DNA from: Chloracidobacterium validum
Lineage (GTDB): Bacteria > Acidobacteriota > Blastocatellia > Chloracidobacteriales > Chloracidobacteriaceae
Reading direction: 5' to 3'
Length of the DNA stretch: 64,000 bases
NCBI RefSeq assembly: GCF_018304825.1
Contig: NZ_CP072648.1
Span: 1,223,501-1,287,500 of the forward strand
Positions 17,611 to 26,342 of this stretch are shown one piece after another. The position numbers and the translations under genes were made by a program. Under the pieces are notes generated by a model. That model saw only the letters and a program-made list of their open reading frames with translations. It had not been told where the DNA came from and ran no database searches. Numbering within the stretch: the stretch's first letter is position 1; the number at the start of each line of letters is the position of its first letter.

Positions 17611-17663
17611 GTGACAGAATCTGTTTAGACTGGTTGACATAAAATGTCACTATGGCGGTGTCA
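17611..17663 (+). promoter_or_regulatory. Candidate enhancer-binding-protein site upstream of the pilin promoter
   Basis: Four half-sites occur here: TGACA at 17612-17616 and 17635-17639, and TGTCA at 17645-17649 and 17659-17663. The middle two form the perfect palindrome TGACAT-AAA-ATGTCA (17635-17649). The block lies about 150-200 bp before the inferred sigma-54 start, where activators such as PilR or NtrC bind. PilR of Pseudomonas recognises TGTC-containing half-sites. The remainder of the 17564-17936 spacer holds the promoter and leader and no gene. Confidence 0.45.
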
Positions 17664-17786
17664 TGATTCCCTAAACTCCTTGAGCGTACAGTGTTGTTGA
17701 TATGATATGTGTGTCGGCGGCGTCTAAAATTACCAAAAGGTGCATTGTCCGCGTGAAAACACGAGACAAGCAGGCGATGAAGCTTT

Positions 17787-17802
17787 TGGCACAAGGCTTG
17801 CT
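17787..17802 (+). promoter_or_regulatory. Sigma-54 promoter of the pilin gene
   Basis: TGGCACAAGGCTTGCT matches the sigma-54 consensus TGGCAC-N5-TTGCW completely. The -24 GG is at 17788-17789 and the -12 GC at 17800-17801. Transcription would begin near 17813, leaving a leader of about 124 nt to ATG 17937. Pilin genes in many bacteria are sigma-54 dependent and activated by PilR, which fits. No rpoN or pilR is in this window. Confidence 0.8.
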
Positions 17803-17936
17803 TCCTCAGTAGGTGAAAACGTGCGCTTTCGTCCTGACCGTTCTGCTGGCGTTGAGCCACGAGACCTTCACGCCTTGCTGCCCAAGGCAACAGATTATGG
17901 CCACGAGCCTTTTCCCACCAAGGAGACCTACGAACC

Positions 17937-18434
17937 ATGAACCTCAAGAAGCAAAAGGGTTTTTCACTCATCGAACTGCTTATCGTCGTTGCTATCATCG
18001 GCATCATTGCGGCGATTGCGGTTCCTAACCTTCTCGCCGCTCGCCGCAGCGCCAACGACGCTTCCGCGCAGCAAACGCTCCGCAACATTCACTCTGCCAA
18101 CGCGACCTATGAGTCGGGTATCGGTCGTGGCAACTTCGCTTCACCGATAGCGCTGTTGGGCGGTTCAGATACCAACAACGTTGGTATGCTCGATGAAACG
18201 GTCATCAACGCAACGACAACGCCAAAGAGCGGCTTTAGCTTGCAAAACTACAGCGCAACAGGGAAGACCTCCACAACAGCGGCGCTGTACTCAGTGCAGA
18301 ACGTCCCATCTCAGTCAACAGGTATTTCTCGTACCGGCAACCGTTCCTTCTTTATCAATGAAACGGGTGTGGTGCGCTCATCCGATGCTTCAAACCAAGT
18401 GGCTAACTCCACCTCTTCACCAATCGGCAACTAG
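17937..18434 (+). CDS. pilA: Type IV pilin / type IVa prepilin-like major subunit
   Basis: A 165-residue secreted subunit that assembles into type IV pili for twitching, adhesion or DNA uptake. The prepilin leader MNLKKQKG is followed by the peptidase site G8-FSLIELLIVVAIIGIIAA, with Glu5 of the mature protein present and Phe1 methylatable. The hydrophobic helix continues to IAVPNLLAARRSANDASA. The C-terminal domain is Ser/Thr/Asn-rich with no cysteines, so no disulfide D-loop is possible. GGAG lies about 13 nt before the ATG. It is monocistronic, between a sigma-54 promoter and a strong terminator, and is a major-pilin candidate by its promoter. A minor pseudopilin is less likely. Confidence 0.92.
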   Translation: MNLKKQKGFSLIELLIVVAIIGIIAAIAVPNLLAARRSANDASAQQTLRNIHSANATYESGIGRGNFASPIALLGGSDTNNVGMLDETVINATTTPKSGFSLQNYSATGKTSTTAALYSVQNVPSQSTGISRTGNRSFFINETGVVRSSDASNQVANSTSSPIGN

Positions 18435-18455
18435 TTTTCTGGTTGTTTGATATGC

Positions 18456-18497
18456 AAACGGGGAAGCCAAGTTGGCTTCCCCGTTTTTGTTTTTATT
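18456..18497 (+). terminator. Rho-independent terminator of the pilin gene
   Basis: AAACGGGGAAGCC pairs with GGCTTCCCCGTTT around an AAGTT loop and is followed by a T-rich run (TTTTTGTTTTTATT). It begins 21 bp after the pilin stop codon. glyA ends convergently at 18555, but the T-run is on the pilin side. Confidence 0.92.
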
Positions 18498-18554
18498 GAT
18501 TCGCTTCTGTACCGGTAACATCCGCGACTTGCTTGGTAGGCAGTATCAGGTTCT

Positions 18555-19808
18555 TTAGCGAGTGTAGAGCGGAAAGTCGTGGGTCAACTCGCGTACCTTT
18601 TGGCGAACTGCCGTCTGCCGGGAGGCATCCTCAACATTAGACAGCACTTCGACAATTAGCTTTCCAACATAGCGCAGATCATCCTCGCGCATGCCACGGG
18701 TGGTGAGCGCTGGTGTGCCAAGGCGGATGCCACTACCGATCATGGGTGGGTTGGTGTCGAAGGGAATGGTGTTTTTATTGACGGTAATACCAGCCCGCTC
18801 AAGTGCCTGCTCGGCTGCTTTGCCGGTGACACCCTTCGTGAACACATCCACCAGGATAAGGTGGTTGTCCGTTCCACCGGTGACCAGACGGAAGCCAGCA
18901 TCGGCAAGAACTTCACCTAAAGCCACCGCGTTTTTCCGAACCTGCCGTTGATACTCGATAAAGTTTGGAGCTAGTGCTTCTTTGAAGCACACCGCTTTGG
19001 CCGCAATAATGTGCATGAGCGGGCCCCCCTGGACACCGGGGAACACCGCACGGTCAATGAGTTTAGCGTCTTCGGTACGGCAGGCGATGAGTCCGCCCCG
19101 CGGTCCGCGTAGCGTTTTGTGGGTGGTGGTGGTCACAAAGTCCACACAGCCAACGGGAGATGGATGTTCACCGGCCGCGACCAGCCCGGCAATATGCGCC
19201 ATGTCAGCCAGCACGCGCGCACCAACGGCGCGGCCGATCTCACCAATCCGCGCAAAGTCAATCTGGCGTGGGTAGGCACTTGCGCCACAGATAATAAGCT
19301 TGGGGCGGTGCTTGTCAGCCAGTTGAGCCAGCGCGTCGTAATCCAACCGCTCAGTATCACGATCCACGCCATAGGTGACGACATTGAAATACATCCCGGA
19401 GATGTTGAGCGGATGTCCGTGTGTGAGGTGTCCGCCATGGGCGAGGTCCATCCCTAGAATGGTATCCCCTGGCTTGAGCGTGGCCAGAAAAACAGCCATG
19501 TTGGCTTGTGCGCCGGAATGGGGTTGGACATTGACGTGCTCGGCGCCAAAAAGTTGCTTGGCCCGCTCGATGGCGAGGCGTTCGGCAACATCCACAAACT
19601 CACAACCGCCGTAGTATCGGCGACCGGGATAGCCTTCGGCATACTTGTTGGTCATGACCGAGCCGGCGGCTTCCATCACGGCCTGGCTGGCGTAGTTTTC
19701 GGAAGCAATCATTTCAAGCCCATCAGCCAGCCGATTCGTTTCATCCACAAGGGCCTGGGCAATCTCAGGGTCGGTTTCAAGGAGAGAGCGATTGAAAGTA
19801 AGTGGCAT
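18555..19808 (-). CDS. glyA: Serine hydroxymethyltransferase
   Basis: PLP enzyme interconverting serine and glycine with tetrahydrofolate as one-carbon carrier. The 417-residue length is normal. [63 protein letters not shown] and the PLP lysine loop [15 protein letters not shown] are all present. Start chosen at ATG 19808 (MPLTFNRSL); an in-frame ATG eight codons earlier is less likely. It follows rpiB by 38 bp, an arrangement seen in many bacteria. Confidence 0.97.
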   Translation of the reverse strand: MPLTFNRSLLETDPEIAQALVDETNRLADGLEMIASENYASQAVMEAAGSVMTNKYAEGYPGRRYYGGCEFVDVAERLAIERAKQLFGAEHVNVQPHSGAQANMAVFLATLKPGDTILGMDLAHGGHLTHGHPLNISGMYFNVVTYGVDRDTERLDYDALAQLADKHRPKLIICGASAYPRQIDFARIGEIGRAVGARVLADMAHIAGLVAAGEHPSPVGCVDFVTTTTHKTLRGPRGGLIACRTEDAKLIDRAVFPGVQGGPLMHIIAAKAVCFKEALAPNFIEYQRQVRKNAVALGEVLADAGFRLVTGGTDNHLILVDVFTKGVTGKAAEQALERAGITVNKNTIPFDTNPPMIGSGIRLGTPALTTRGMREDDLRYVGKLIVEVLSNVEDASRQTAVRQKVRELTHDFPLYTR

Positions 19809-19846
19809 GGCAAGTATTTCAGCAAAAAGCAAAAAGTTGAGGGGGG

Positions 19847-20299
19847 TTAGTGCTGTGTCGAGGCTTCAAGCGCGGCAATCTTTTCAATTCGTCGCGCATG
19901 CCGCCCGCCCGCGAAGGCGGTCTTGAGAAATGTCTCAATGACTTCGGGCAGCATGTCTGGGTTGGCGTTGCGCACGCCCATGGCCATCACGTTGGCATCA
20001 TTGTGCTCGCGCGCCAGCCGCGCTGTTTCCACATCGTGAACGACCGCCGCTCGGATGCCAGGGATCTTGTTGGCGGCAATCCCAATCCCAATCCCTGTCC
20101 CACAGAAAAGCAATCCACACTGGGCGTCTTGCTTGGCGACGGCTTCGCCAACCGCGCGGGCATAGTCCGGGTAGTCCACTGACTCCGTATCGGTTTGGGT
20201 TCCAAAGTCTTCGTAGGCAACACCCAGCCGCTCTAGCACACGCTTGGCGGCTTCTTTGCCGGCGAAGCCGGCGTGATCGCTACCGAGGGCAACTTTCAT
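19847..20299 (-). CDS. rpiB: Ribose 5-phosphate isomerase B
   Basis: Interconverts ribose 5-phosphate and ribulose 5-phosphate, complementing the pentose phosphate genes at 32-46 kb. It is 150 residues. [46 protein letters not shown] with the active-site cysteine, and [14 protein letters not shown] are the RpiB/LacAB signatures. It is the first gene of a probable rpiB-glyA transcript. The 195-bp spacer shared with the divergent AlbA_2 gene should hold both promoters; I see no strong consensus there. Confidence 0.95.
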   Translation of the reverse strand: MKVALGSDHAGFAGKEAAKRVLERLGVAYEDFGTQTDTESVDYPDYARAVGEAVAKQDAQCGLLFCGTGIGIGIAANKIPGIRAAVVHDVETARLAREHNDANVMAMGVRNANPDMLPEVIETFLKTAFAGGRHARRIEKIAALEASTQH

Positions 20300-20494
20300 T
20301 TGAAAACTCCAACTGGCAACCCGGCTTGGCGCGGGGGAGTGTACGCTGGCGTACAGGCTGGTAGTGTAGCACGCTTAGTTTTCCGGCGGGAATCGTTTTA
20401 CCTTGGGCGCGCGCATGCCCTACTGTGTGGCCAGCGTAAGGCGTGCCTGCCTGTGACCTGAAAGCAAGCTCGAGTTTGCTGAGGGGTGATCGCT

Positions 20495-21781
20495 ATGAGT
20501 CGCAAAAAAGTTCGTCGTCGTGGATGGCTGCCAGAAACGGAACGCTCACTGCATAGCCACCTGACAATGCGTGATAACGCACATACGCTTGACCGTCGGG
20601 AAGTCCTGGATTTGGTTCGTGGCGGTGAAGATAGCGAGGTCGAATTCAAGGTTCGCTACAGCAACCCGGAGCGCATTGCGGCTGAAATTCTGGCGCTCGC
20701 CAACAGTGGGGGTGGCGCGATTTTGTTTGGTGTCAGTGACACCTGCCGGGTCGAGGGACTGGATGACGCCGAGCGCGTCGAGGTCGAGCTGCGGGAACTT
20801 TGCGCCACGGTGATGTCCCCGCCAGTGCATCCCTACATCAACAAAGTCGCCTTTGACAGCGGCAAGCGCGTGCTGGTGCTCGAAGTGGATGATCGCCGCG
20901 CGCCCCACGCTAGCCGCGACGGTAAGTATTACATCCGCATCGGCTCAACCAAGCGCGAGGCGGATAGCCAGGAAATTGCGGAGTTGTTCCACCGCTACAA
21001 TGCGGCGCGCTATGAACAGGTTCCCCTTCATCAGGTTTCGTTTGACGACATTGATGACGCCGGCGTGTGGAGTTACCTGCGCGCCGTAGTGCCGGACGAA
21101 TCGCGTTTGCCCAAGGGCTTCCCAACGGCGATGGCCATGACCGACATGCGCCTGGCGGTCATGACGGCCGATGACTATGTGCCGACGGTTGCCGGACTGG
21201 TACTGTTCGGACAGAGTCGCGCCATGGAACGGTCATTTCCGCGCAGCCACATCACGCTGACCCGTCTTGCTGGCCACGATGCGTCCGCGCCGGTGATTGA
21301 ACAAGCCACCTTTACTGGAAATGTAGCGAGTCTCTACTGGCGCGCAGAAAGCTTCCTGACGCGCTATGTGGATTTGCATGACGCGCCCTTGACGCGGCGT
21401 GAAGCAAGGACTGACGCTGATGCCCGCGCCGCTTACTCCCGCCCGGCTGTGATGGAAGCTCTCACCAATGCGCTGGTGCACCGTGACTATGGTATCCGTC
21501 AGGAAGGTATCCGTATCATGCTCTATGACCGACGGCTGGAGCTTAGCAACCCGGCGGTTGGAAAGCATATTTGGCGTGGCGCACTTGATTACGGTGTCAG
21601 CCATCCCAACAACCCCAGCATCAAGAGTTTCTTCAAGAACACTGCTTATGGCGTGACAACCTATGCCGGCGGCTTGCCAATGGTGCGGCGCGAGACGCTC
21701 CGTTTTGCCCGGCGCGAGCCGAAAATAACCACGCTGCCTCACGAGTTTCGAATCGAACTACCTGCCGCAAATGCCCAGTAG
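20495..21781 (+). CDS. AlbA_2 (Schlafen-type) domain regulator with HATPase-like C-terminal domain
   Basis: A 428-residue protein. After a short basic N-terminus, the AlbA_2/divergent-AAA-4 domain spans about residues 40-160 (SEVEFKVRYSNP, EILALANSGGGAILFGVSD, YYIRIGSTKREAD). A middle region and a C-terminal HATPase_c_4-like domain follow (RPAVMEALTNALVHRDYG, EGIRIMLYDRRLELSNPA). Proteins of this build are usually annotated as ATP-binding transcriptional regulators; no target is evident. Start at ATG 20495 because GAGGGG lies 8 nt upstream; GTG 20486 is within that spacing. moeA follows after 8 bp, so they are likely co-transcribed. Confidence 0.85.
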   Translation: MSRKKVRRRGWLPETERSLHSHLTMRDNAHTLDRREVLDLVRGGEDSEVEFKVRYSNPERIAAEILALANSGGGAILFGVSDTCRVEGLDDAERVEVELRELCATVMSPPVHPYINKVAFDSGKRVLVLEVDDRRAPHASRDGKYYIRIGSTKREADSQEIAELFHRYNAARYEQVPLHQVSFDDIDDAGVWSYLRAVVPDESRLPKGFPTAMAMTDMRLAVMTADDYVPTVAGLVLFGQSRAMERSFPRSHITLTRLAGHDASAPVIEQATFTGNVASLYWRAESFLTRYVDLHDAPLTRREARTDADARAAYSRPAVMEALTNALVHRDYGIRQEGIRIMLYDRRLELSNPAVGKHIWRGALDYGVSHPNNPSIKSFFKNTAYGVTTYAGGLPMVRRETLRFARREPKITTLPHEFRIELPAANAQ

Positions 21782-21789
21782 AAACAACA

Positions 21790-23070
21790 ATGAACCCGAA
21801 TGAAAAGCCGCTTTCCGTTGCTGATGCGCAAGCCACCGCGCTGGAGTGGATAACGCCGCTTGGCGTCGAGCGCGTCTCTCTGCTGGACAGCATCGGGCGG
21901 GTCTTGGCTGAGACCGTCGTTGCGCCAGGTGATCTGCCGCCCTTCGACAATGCGGCCATGGATGGCTACGCCGTCATCGCCACTGATACTACTGGGGCAA
22001 GCGAAGCGTCACCGGTTTGCCTCCACGTCATTGAGCGCGTCACGGCCGGACAGCTTCCAGACCGTCCACTGTTGCCAGGTCAAGCCATCCGAATCATGAC
22101 CGGCGCACCGCTGCCAGAAGGCGCCTCTGGGGTGGTGATGCAGGAGCAGGTTCGGCGGGAAGGTGATATGCTCACGCTGACTCGTCCAGTCCTGGAAGGG
22201 GACAACATCCGCCGTCGTGGGGAAGATGTTGCAGCCGGACAGCCGGTGATGGCGGTTGGTGAACGCCTCACGCCTGCCCACATCGGTGTCTTGGCCGCCT
22301 TTCACCGGTCATTTGTGACGGTACGGCGGCGTCCGGTCGTGGCTATTCTGGCCACCGGGGATGAACTTATCGAGGTAGATGAACCAGCGACACCCGGCAA
22401 AATCGTCAACAGCAATACCTATGCCCTCGCTGCGCTTGTCCAGGAGTCCGGCGCACACCCGCTTGTGTTGCCACTGGCGCGCGACAACCAGGCCCAAGTT
22501 GAGGCTTCATTTGCTGAAGCTGCCGCAGCGGCCGATCTCATTGTGTCGTCGGGTGGCGTTTCGGTCGGCGATCACGATTTGGTCAAACCGGCACTAGAAA
22601 ATTTAGGTCTGGAAGCCCGCTTCTGGCGGGTGTGGATGAAACCAGGGAAACCACTGCTGTTTGGCCGCCTGCGCGGCCGGCCCTGCTTTGGGCTGCCCGG
22701 CAATCCGGTATCCAGCATGGTTTGCTTCCATCTTTTTGTGCGCCCGGCGCTTGGCAAGATGCTGGGCCTGCCGGACGTCGAGTGGCGACTCCCGGAAGTC
22801 ACCGCGCGGCTGGCAGGTGAGGTCAAAACAAAGGGGGATCGCCCAACCTACCTGCGCGCGCGGCTGTTTTGGACAGACGGCGAGTGGCAGGCCGCTGTCC
22901 TCCCAGGGCAAGGCTCTGGGATGCTGACCTCTATGCTCGGTGCCAATGGATTGGTTTTTTTTGCTGAAGGAAAACAACTGGGCCGAATGGGAGAACCTGT
23001 GCCGGCGCTGTTACTGACGGCCCTGACTCACGGCCAGCCAAGCTTCATCAAAAAGCAACTGATTGGCTAA
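21790..23070 (+). CDS. moeA: Molybdopterin molybdenumtransferase MoeA
   Basis: Inserts molybdate into adenylated molybdopterin in the last step of molybdenum cofactor synthesis. It is 426 residues with the four MoeA domains. DLPPFDNAAMDGYAV is the N-terminal signature. RIMTGAPLPEGA, GEDVAAGQPV, ILATGDELIE, NSNTYAL, SSGGVSVGDHD and FGLPGNPVSSMVCF are the MPT-binding blocks. The C-terminal domain IV is present. It starts 8 bp after the AlbA_2 regulator; no other moa/mob gene is in the window. Confidence 0.96.
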   Translation: MNPNEKPLSVADAQATALEWITPLGVERVSLLDSIGRVLAETVVAPGDLPPFDNAAMDGYAVIATDTTGASEASPVCLHVIERVTAGQLPDRPLLPGQAIRIMTGAPLPEGASGVVMQEQVRREGDMLTLTRPVLEGDNIRRRGEDVAAGQPVMAVGERLTPAHIGVLAAFHRSFVTVRRRPVVAILATGDELIEVDEPATPGKIVNSNTYALAALVQESGAHPLVLPLARDNQAQVEASFAEAAAAADLIVSSGGVSVGDHDLVKPALENLGLEARFWRVWMKPGKPLLFGRLRGRPCFGLPGNPVSSMVCFHLFVRPALGKMLGLPDVEWRLPEVTARLAGEVKTKGDRPTYLRARLFWTDGEWQAAVLPGQGSGMLTSMLGANGLVFFAEGKQLGRMGEPVPALLLTALTHGQPSFIKKQLIG

Positions 23071-23129
23071 AACATAGCTTGCAAGGCGTCGTGTGGCGCA
23101 GCACCGTGCGACCACGGTGGAACTTTTTG

Positions 23130-25346
23130 ATGGGCGCAGCTTTTGTGTCTTCACGTTATTCAACGTTGGTCTGGCGTTGCCTCGTTGCCCTGATTGGTAT
23201 TGTGGCGAGTGGGCAACTGGGAAAAGGGCAGAACGTCGCTTTGGAGTCTCGTCCGTCAGTTCGTATCACCCGAACCGACGAACCGATGACGGTGGACGGC
23301 CGCCTCGATGAACCCGCCTGGCAAACGGCTGAAGTCATTCGGGACTTTCGTCAGCAAGAGCCTTTTGAGGGTTCGCTCCCGACGGAAAAGACCGAGTGCC
23401 GCCTGCTCTATGACAAAAGCTACATCTACATCGGTATTCGGTGCTTTGACAGCGAGCCGGACAATATCAACGCCCGCGACCTCAACCGCGATTCGAGCTT
23501 CAGCAACGACGACAAACTCGTGGTGTTGCTGGATACCTATCGGGATGGGCGAAACGCTTATCGCTTTTCGGTCAACCCCTTGGGAACCCAGTCTGACGCG
23601 CTCATTACCGATGAAGGACGGGATTTCAATCTGTCATGGGATACGCAGTGGCTGTCTGGCGCGACACGCGACGGCGAAGGCTGGTCGGCTGAAATGGCCA
23701 TCCCGCTGGTGAGCCTGCGGTTTCGCAAGGGCGCCGACACCTGGGGGTTCAATGTGTCGCGGATCATCCGCCGCAAAAATGAAATCTTGCTCTGGACGAG
23801 TTGGCAGCGCGCTTTTGGGTTGTTGCGGGTTTCCCAAGCCGGACTGCTGACCGGCGTTGAGGGCATCACGCGCCCCCGTTTGATTGAAATCAAGCCCTAT
23901 GTCACCGGCCGCGCACGCCAGGATGTTCCGGTTCCCCTCGGCAATCGGCTGGAGTCCGGCTTTTCCGGCTCGGTCGGAATCGAGGTGGCGCGGATTGGGA
24001 TCACGCCCTCGCTGACGGCGGAATTTACTGCCAATCCAGACTTTGGGCAGGCTGAGGTTGATCAGCAAGTCGTCAACCTGACGCGCTTTTCCGTGTTCTT
24101 TCCTGAGCGACGGGATTTTTTCCTTGAAAACGCCGGTATCTTTCTTTTTGGGCGTCCGGGGGTCAATCAGTTGTTTTTCACGCGCCGCATTGGATTGACT
24201 GACAACGGCGCGCCGCTTCCAATAGATATCGGCGCCAAGGTGACGGGTAAAGCCGGGAAGTGGAACATCGGTTTTTTGCACGTTGAGACTCGTCCATTGC
24301 GGGATGAGGCCGGTAACGTCACCGTGCCACGCGAGCGTTTCACCGTAGCGCGTGTCAAGCGTGACCTCAGCACTCGCTCCAATATCGGCGCTATCGCGCT
24401 GAATCGCCAAGGCGGGGAACGGCGGGCCTATAACCGTGGCGTCGGACTGGATGCGCAGATTAACTTCAACGACTACTGGACGAGTTACGCCTTTCTTGCC
24501 AAAACCTTTTCGCCCGGACTCCAGGGCGACGCCATGACGTTCCGCTTTCAGAGCGGTTACGATACCAACCAGATACGGCTTTTTGGGGTTTACGAAGAAA
24601 TCGGTCGTAACTTCAACCCTGAACTTGGCTTCGTCCTGCGCCGCGACGTGCGGCAGTACTTTGGAGATGCCGCCTACAAGTGGCGGCCGGCGGCCATTGC
24701 CAAAACCATTCGTGAGATTCGCTTCGAGGGGTTTGGCGAATACTACCAAGACCGGCGGACGGGCGACCTTCAGACCCGAACCATCGCCACAGCGGTGAAT
24801 ATTGATTTTGCCAACTCGGCCAGCCTTATCTTGCGTCCGCTGCGGACTGAAACGGATGCGTTGACGCGGCCGTTTCAGATTCGTCCGGGCATTACGATCC
24901 CACCTGGGGTGTACACCTTCAATCGTCATGGGGGGAGCTTGGCGACCAATCGCAGCCGACGGTTTGTCTTCGATACAGGGGGAAGTTGGGGTGGTTTTTA
25001 TGGCGGGAGCCGGCAGGAAGTGAACGCTGGTTTTACCTGGCGGCCAGACTCCCACCTGTCACTTGAAGCCAGTCACAGTTTCAATGCCGTTCAGCTACCA
25101 CAGGGGAATTTTTCAACCAGCTTGTTCAATGGGCGGGTAACGTATAACTTTTCGCGCAAGTGGCTTTCGACCTGCCTCGTTCAACTCAACTCAGCCGCGC
25201 GCCTGACCAGCATCAACGCCCGGGTGCGCTATATCTACCGTCCAAACTCAGACATTTTTTTCATTTATAACCAGACATCTGGGGTTGGGGTCGAGCGTCC
25301 GAATCGTCAGTTTCAAATCAAGGTAACGTATGATTTTATTCGTTGA
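23130..25346 (+). CDS. DUF5916 outer-membrane protein with N-terminal CBM9-like domain
   Basis: A secreted 738-residue protein. A signal peptide (about residues 1-32, hydrophobic core LVALIGIVASG) is followed by a CBM9-like beta-sandwich with ITRTDEPMTVDGRLDEPAW and YIYIGIRCFDSEP. The DUF5916 region has WNIGFLHVETR and many alternating amphipathic strands, ending in KVTYDFIR, a terminal aromatic as in outer-membrane barrels. The role is unknown; family members lie in the outer membrane of Bacteroidota and Acidobacteriota and may handle carbohydrates. Start chosen at ATG 23130, with GGTGG upstream and an immediate signal peptide; TTG 23079 is possible. It follows moeA. Confidence 0.8.
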   Translation: MGAAFVSSRYSTLVWRCLVALIGIVASGQLGKGQNVALESRPSVRITRTDEPMTVDGRLDEPAWQTAEVIRDFRQQEPFEGSLPTEKTECRLLYDKSYIYIGIRCFDSEPDNINARDLNRDSSFSNDDKLVVLLDTYRDGRNAYRFSVNPLGTQSDALITDEGRDFNLSWDTQWLSGATRDGEGWSAEMAIPLVSLRFRKGADTWGFNVSRIIRRKNEILLWTSWQRAFGLLRVSQAGLLTGVEGITRPRLIEIKPYVTGRARQDVPVPLGNRLESGFSGSVGIEVARIGITPSLTAEFTANPDFGQAEVDQQVVNLTRFSVFFPERRDFFLENAGIFLFGRPGVNQLFFTRRIGLTDNGAPLPIDIGAKVTGKAGKWNIGFLHVETRPLRDEAGNVTVPRERFTVARVKRDLSTRSNIGAIALNRQGGERRAYNRGVGLDAQINFNDYWTSYAFLAKTFSPGLQGDAMTFRFQSGYDTNQIRLFGVYEEIGRNFNPELGFVLRRDVRQYFGDAAYKWRPAAIAKTIREIRFEGFGEYYQDRRTGDLQTRTIATAVNIDFANSASLILRPLRTETDALTRPFQIRPGITIPPGVYTFNRHGGSLATNRSRRFVFDTGGSWGGFYGGSRQEVNAGFTWRPDSHLSLEASHSFNAVQLPQGNFSTSLFNGRVTYNFSRKWLSTCLVQLNSAARLTSINARVRYIYRPNSDIFFIYNQTSGVGVERPNRQFQIKVTYDFIR

Positions 25347-25412
25347 TGCCGCTTTTCAAGCCCGCCCAATATTGAACGTCTGATTCAACCTTCTTGGAGG
25401 TTCACGACTCCC

Positions 25413-26267
25413 ATGCAGCCTTTTCCCCCTCCCTACACACCCCCTCCCTACACGCCACCCGCGCCAGCGAAGAAGTCAAGCAACACACTCATTTGGGTGC
25501 TCGGTGGCTGCGGCTGCGTTTCAATTCTTGCGATTGCGGTTTTCGCCATCCTGTTACTCATTTCGCTGTCAAGTGGTGGCACGATTCCGCCCGATAAGCA
25601 GGCTTACATTGGCAACTGGCAGGGAGATGGGGTCACCCTCAACATCTCAGGGGACGGCAAGGTGAACTGGCGCTCCCAGAAAGGCAACGCATCGAAGTCC
25701 GTCGAGAATCTGCCTATCCAGCGCTTTATTGGCGATGACTTTGAAGTGGGGGTTGGCCCCTTCACGACTAGGTTCACCGTGCAGAGTGCGCCAAAGATGA
25801 TCGCCGGCCGGTGGACCATGACGATTGAAGGAACAACGGTAACGCGCGACGGCGGTGGTGGTTCAACGCCGGACGATAGCTCTACCGGCATACCGGACGG
25901 TGGTTCTTCATCCGGTGGTCTCCGCGACTTGAAAATGGCCCGCCTCACCGGCAGCAATGACGATGACATGACCTTTACCTCGACGTTTGACACGAGCGAC
26001 ACGAAGATCACCTGTGTCATCTACCCGACCAAAATCCTGGAAGGGGAAACCTACGGCACCCGGTGGTATGCCGAGCGTGTTCCGCGGTTGAGTCGTGACA
26101 AACTGATTGGGGAAGTTGACTTCCCAACGATTACTAAAGAAACGAGCCGTTTGACCGGTATTCGCCTTTCGCTGACATCGGATAGTGGTTTCCCGCCAGG
26201 GTTATACCGGGTCGAGGTCATTCGGGATGGGGCGGTGATAGGAACAACCCGTTTCACTGTGCAATAA
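25413..26267 (+). CDS. Proline-rich single-pass membrane protein, unknown function
   Basis: A 284-residue protein. The N-terminal 20 residues are Pro/Tyr repeats (PPPYTPPPYTPP), followed by a membrane helix at about 26-50 with a cysteine pair (GGCGC). The exported part contains a short lipocalin-like or DUF-type beta region (about 65-145), a Gly/Ser/Asp-rich linker (about 148-170) and a C-terminal beta-sandwich (about 178-284) ending GTTRFTVQ. The Pro-rich N-terminus before a membrane helix is common in such acidobacterial and planctomycete proteins. A GGAGG lies 14 nt before the ATG. It sits between the DUF5916 and S9 peptidase genes. No function is proposed. Confidence 0.7.
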   Translation: MQPFPPPYTPPPYTPPAPAKKSSNTLIWVLGGCGCVSILAIAVFAILLLISLSSGGTIPPDKQAYIGNWQGDGVTLNISGDGKVNWRSQKGNASKSVENLPIQRFIGDDFEVGVGPFTTRFTVQSAPKMIAGRWTMTIEGTTVTRDGGGGSTPDDSSTGIPDGGSSSGGLRDLKMARLTGSNDDDMTFTSTFDTSDTKITCVIYPTKILEGETYGTRWYAERVPRLSRDKLIGEVDFPTITKETSRLTGIRLSLTSDSGFPPGLYRVEVIRDGAVIGTTRFTVQ

Positions 26268-26342
26268 GCGCCAAGTGATGCTGCGTGGCCGCGACTGGCG
26301 GTCAAGCTCCGAGACTATCGGTTTGGAGGTTGAAACTGCGCC

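Noticed and set aside
17564-18088. Upstream extension of the cysQ reading frame
   Set aside because: It is antisense to the pilin gene and its promoter, has no similarity to the phosphatase family, and the ATG at 17563 has a ribosome-binding site.
23634-25055. 473-codon minus-strand frame inside the DUF5916 gene
   Set aside because: A shadow of the opposite coding frame; the plus-strand protein has a signal peptide and a family domain.
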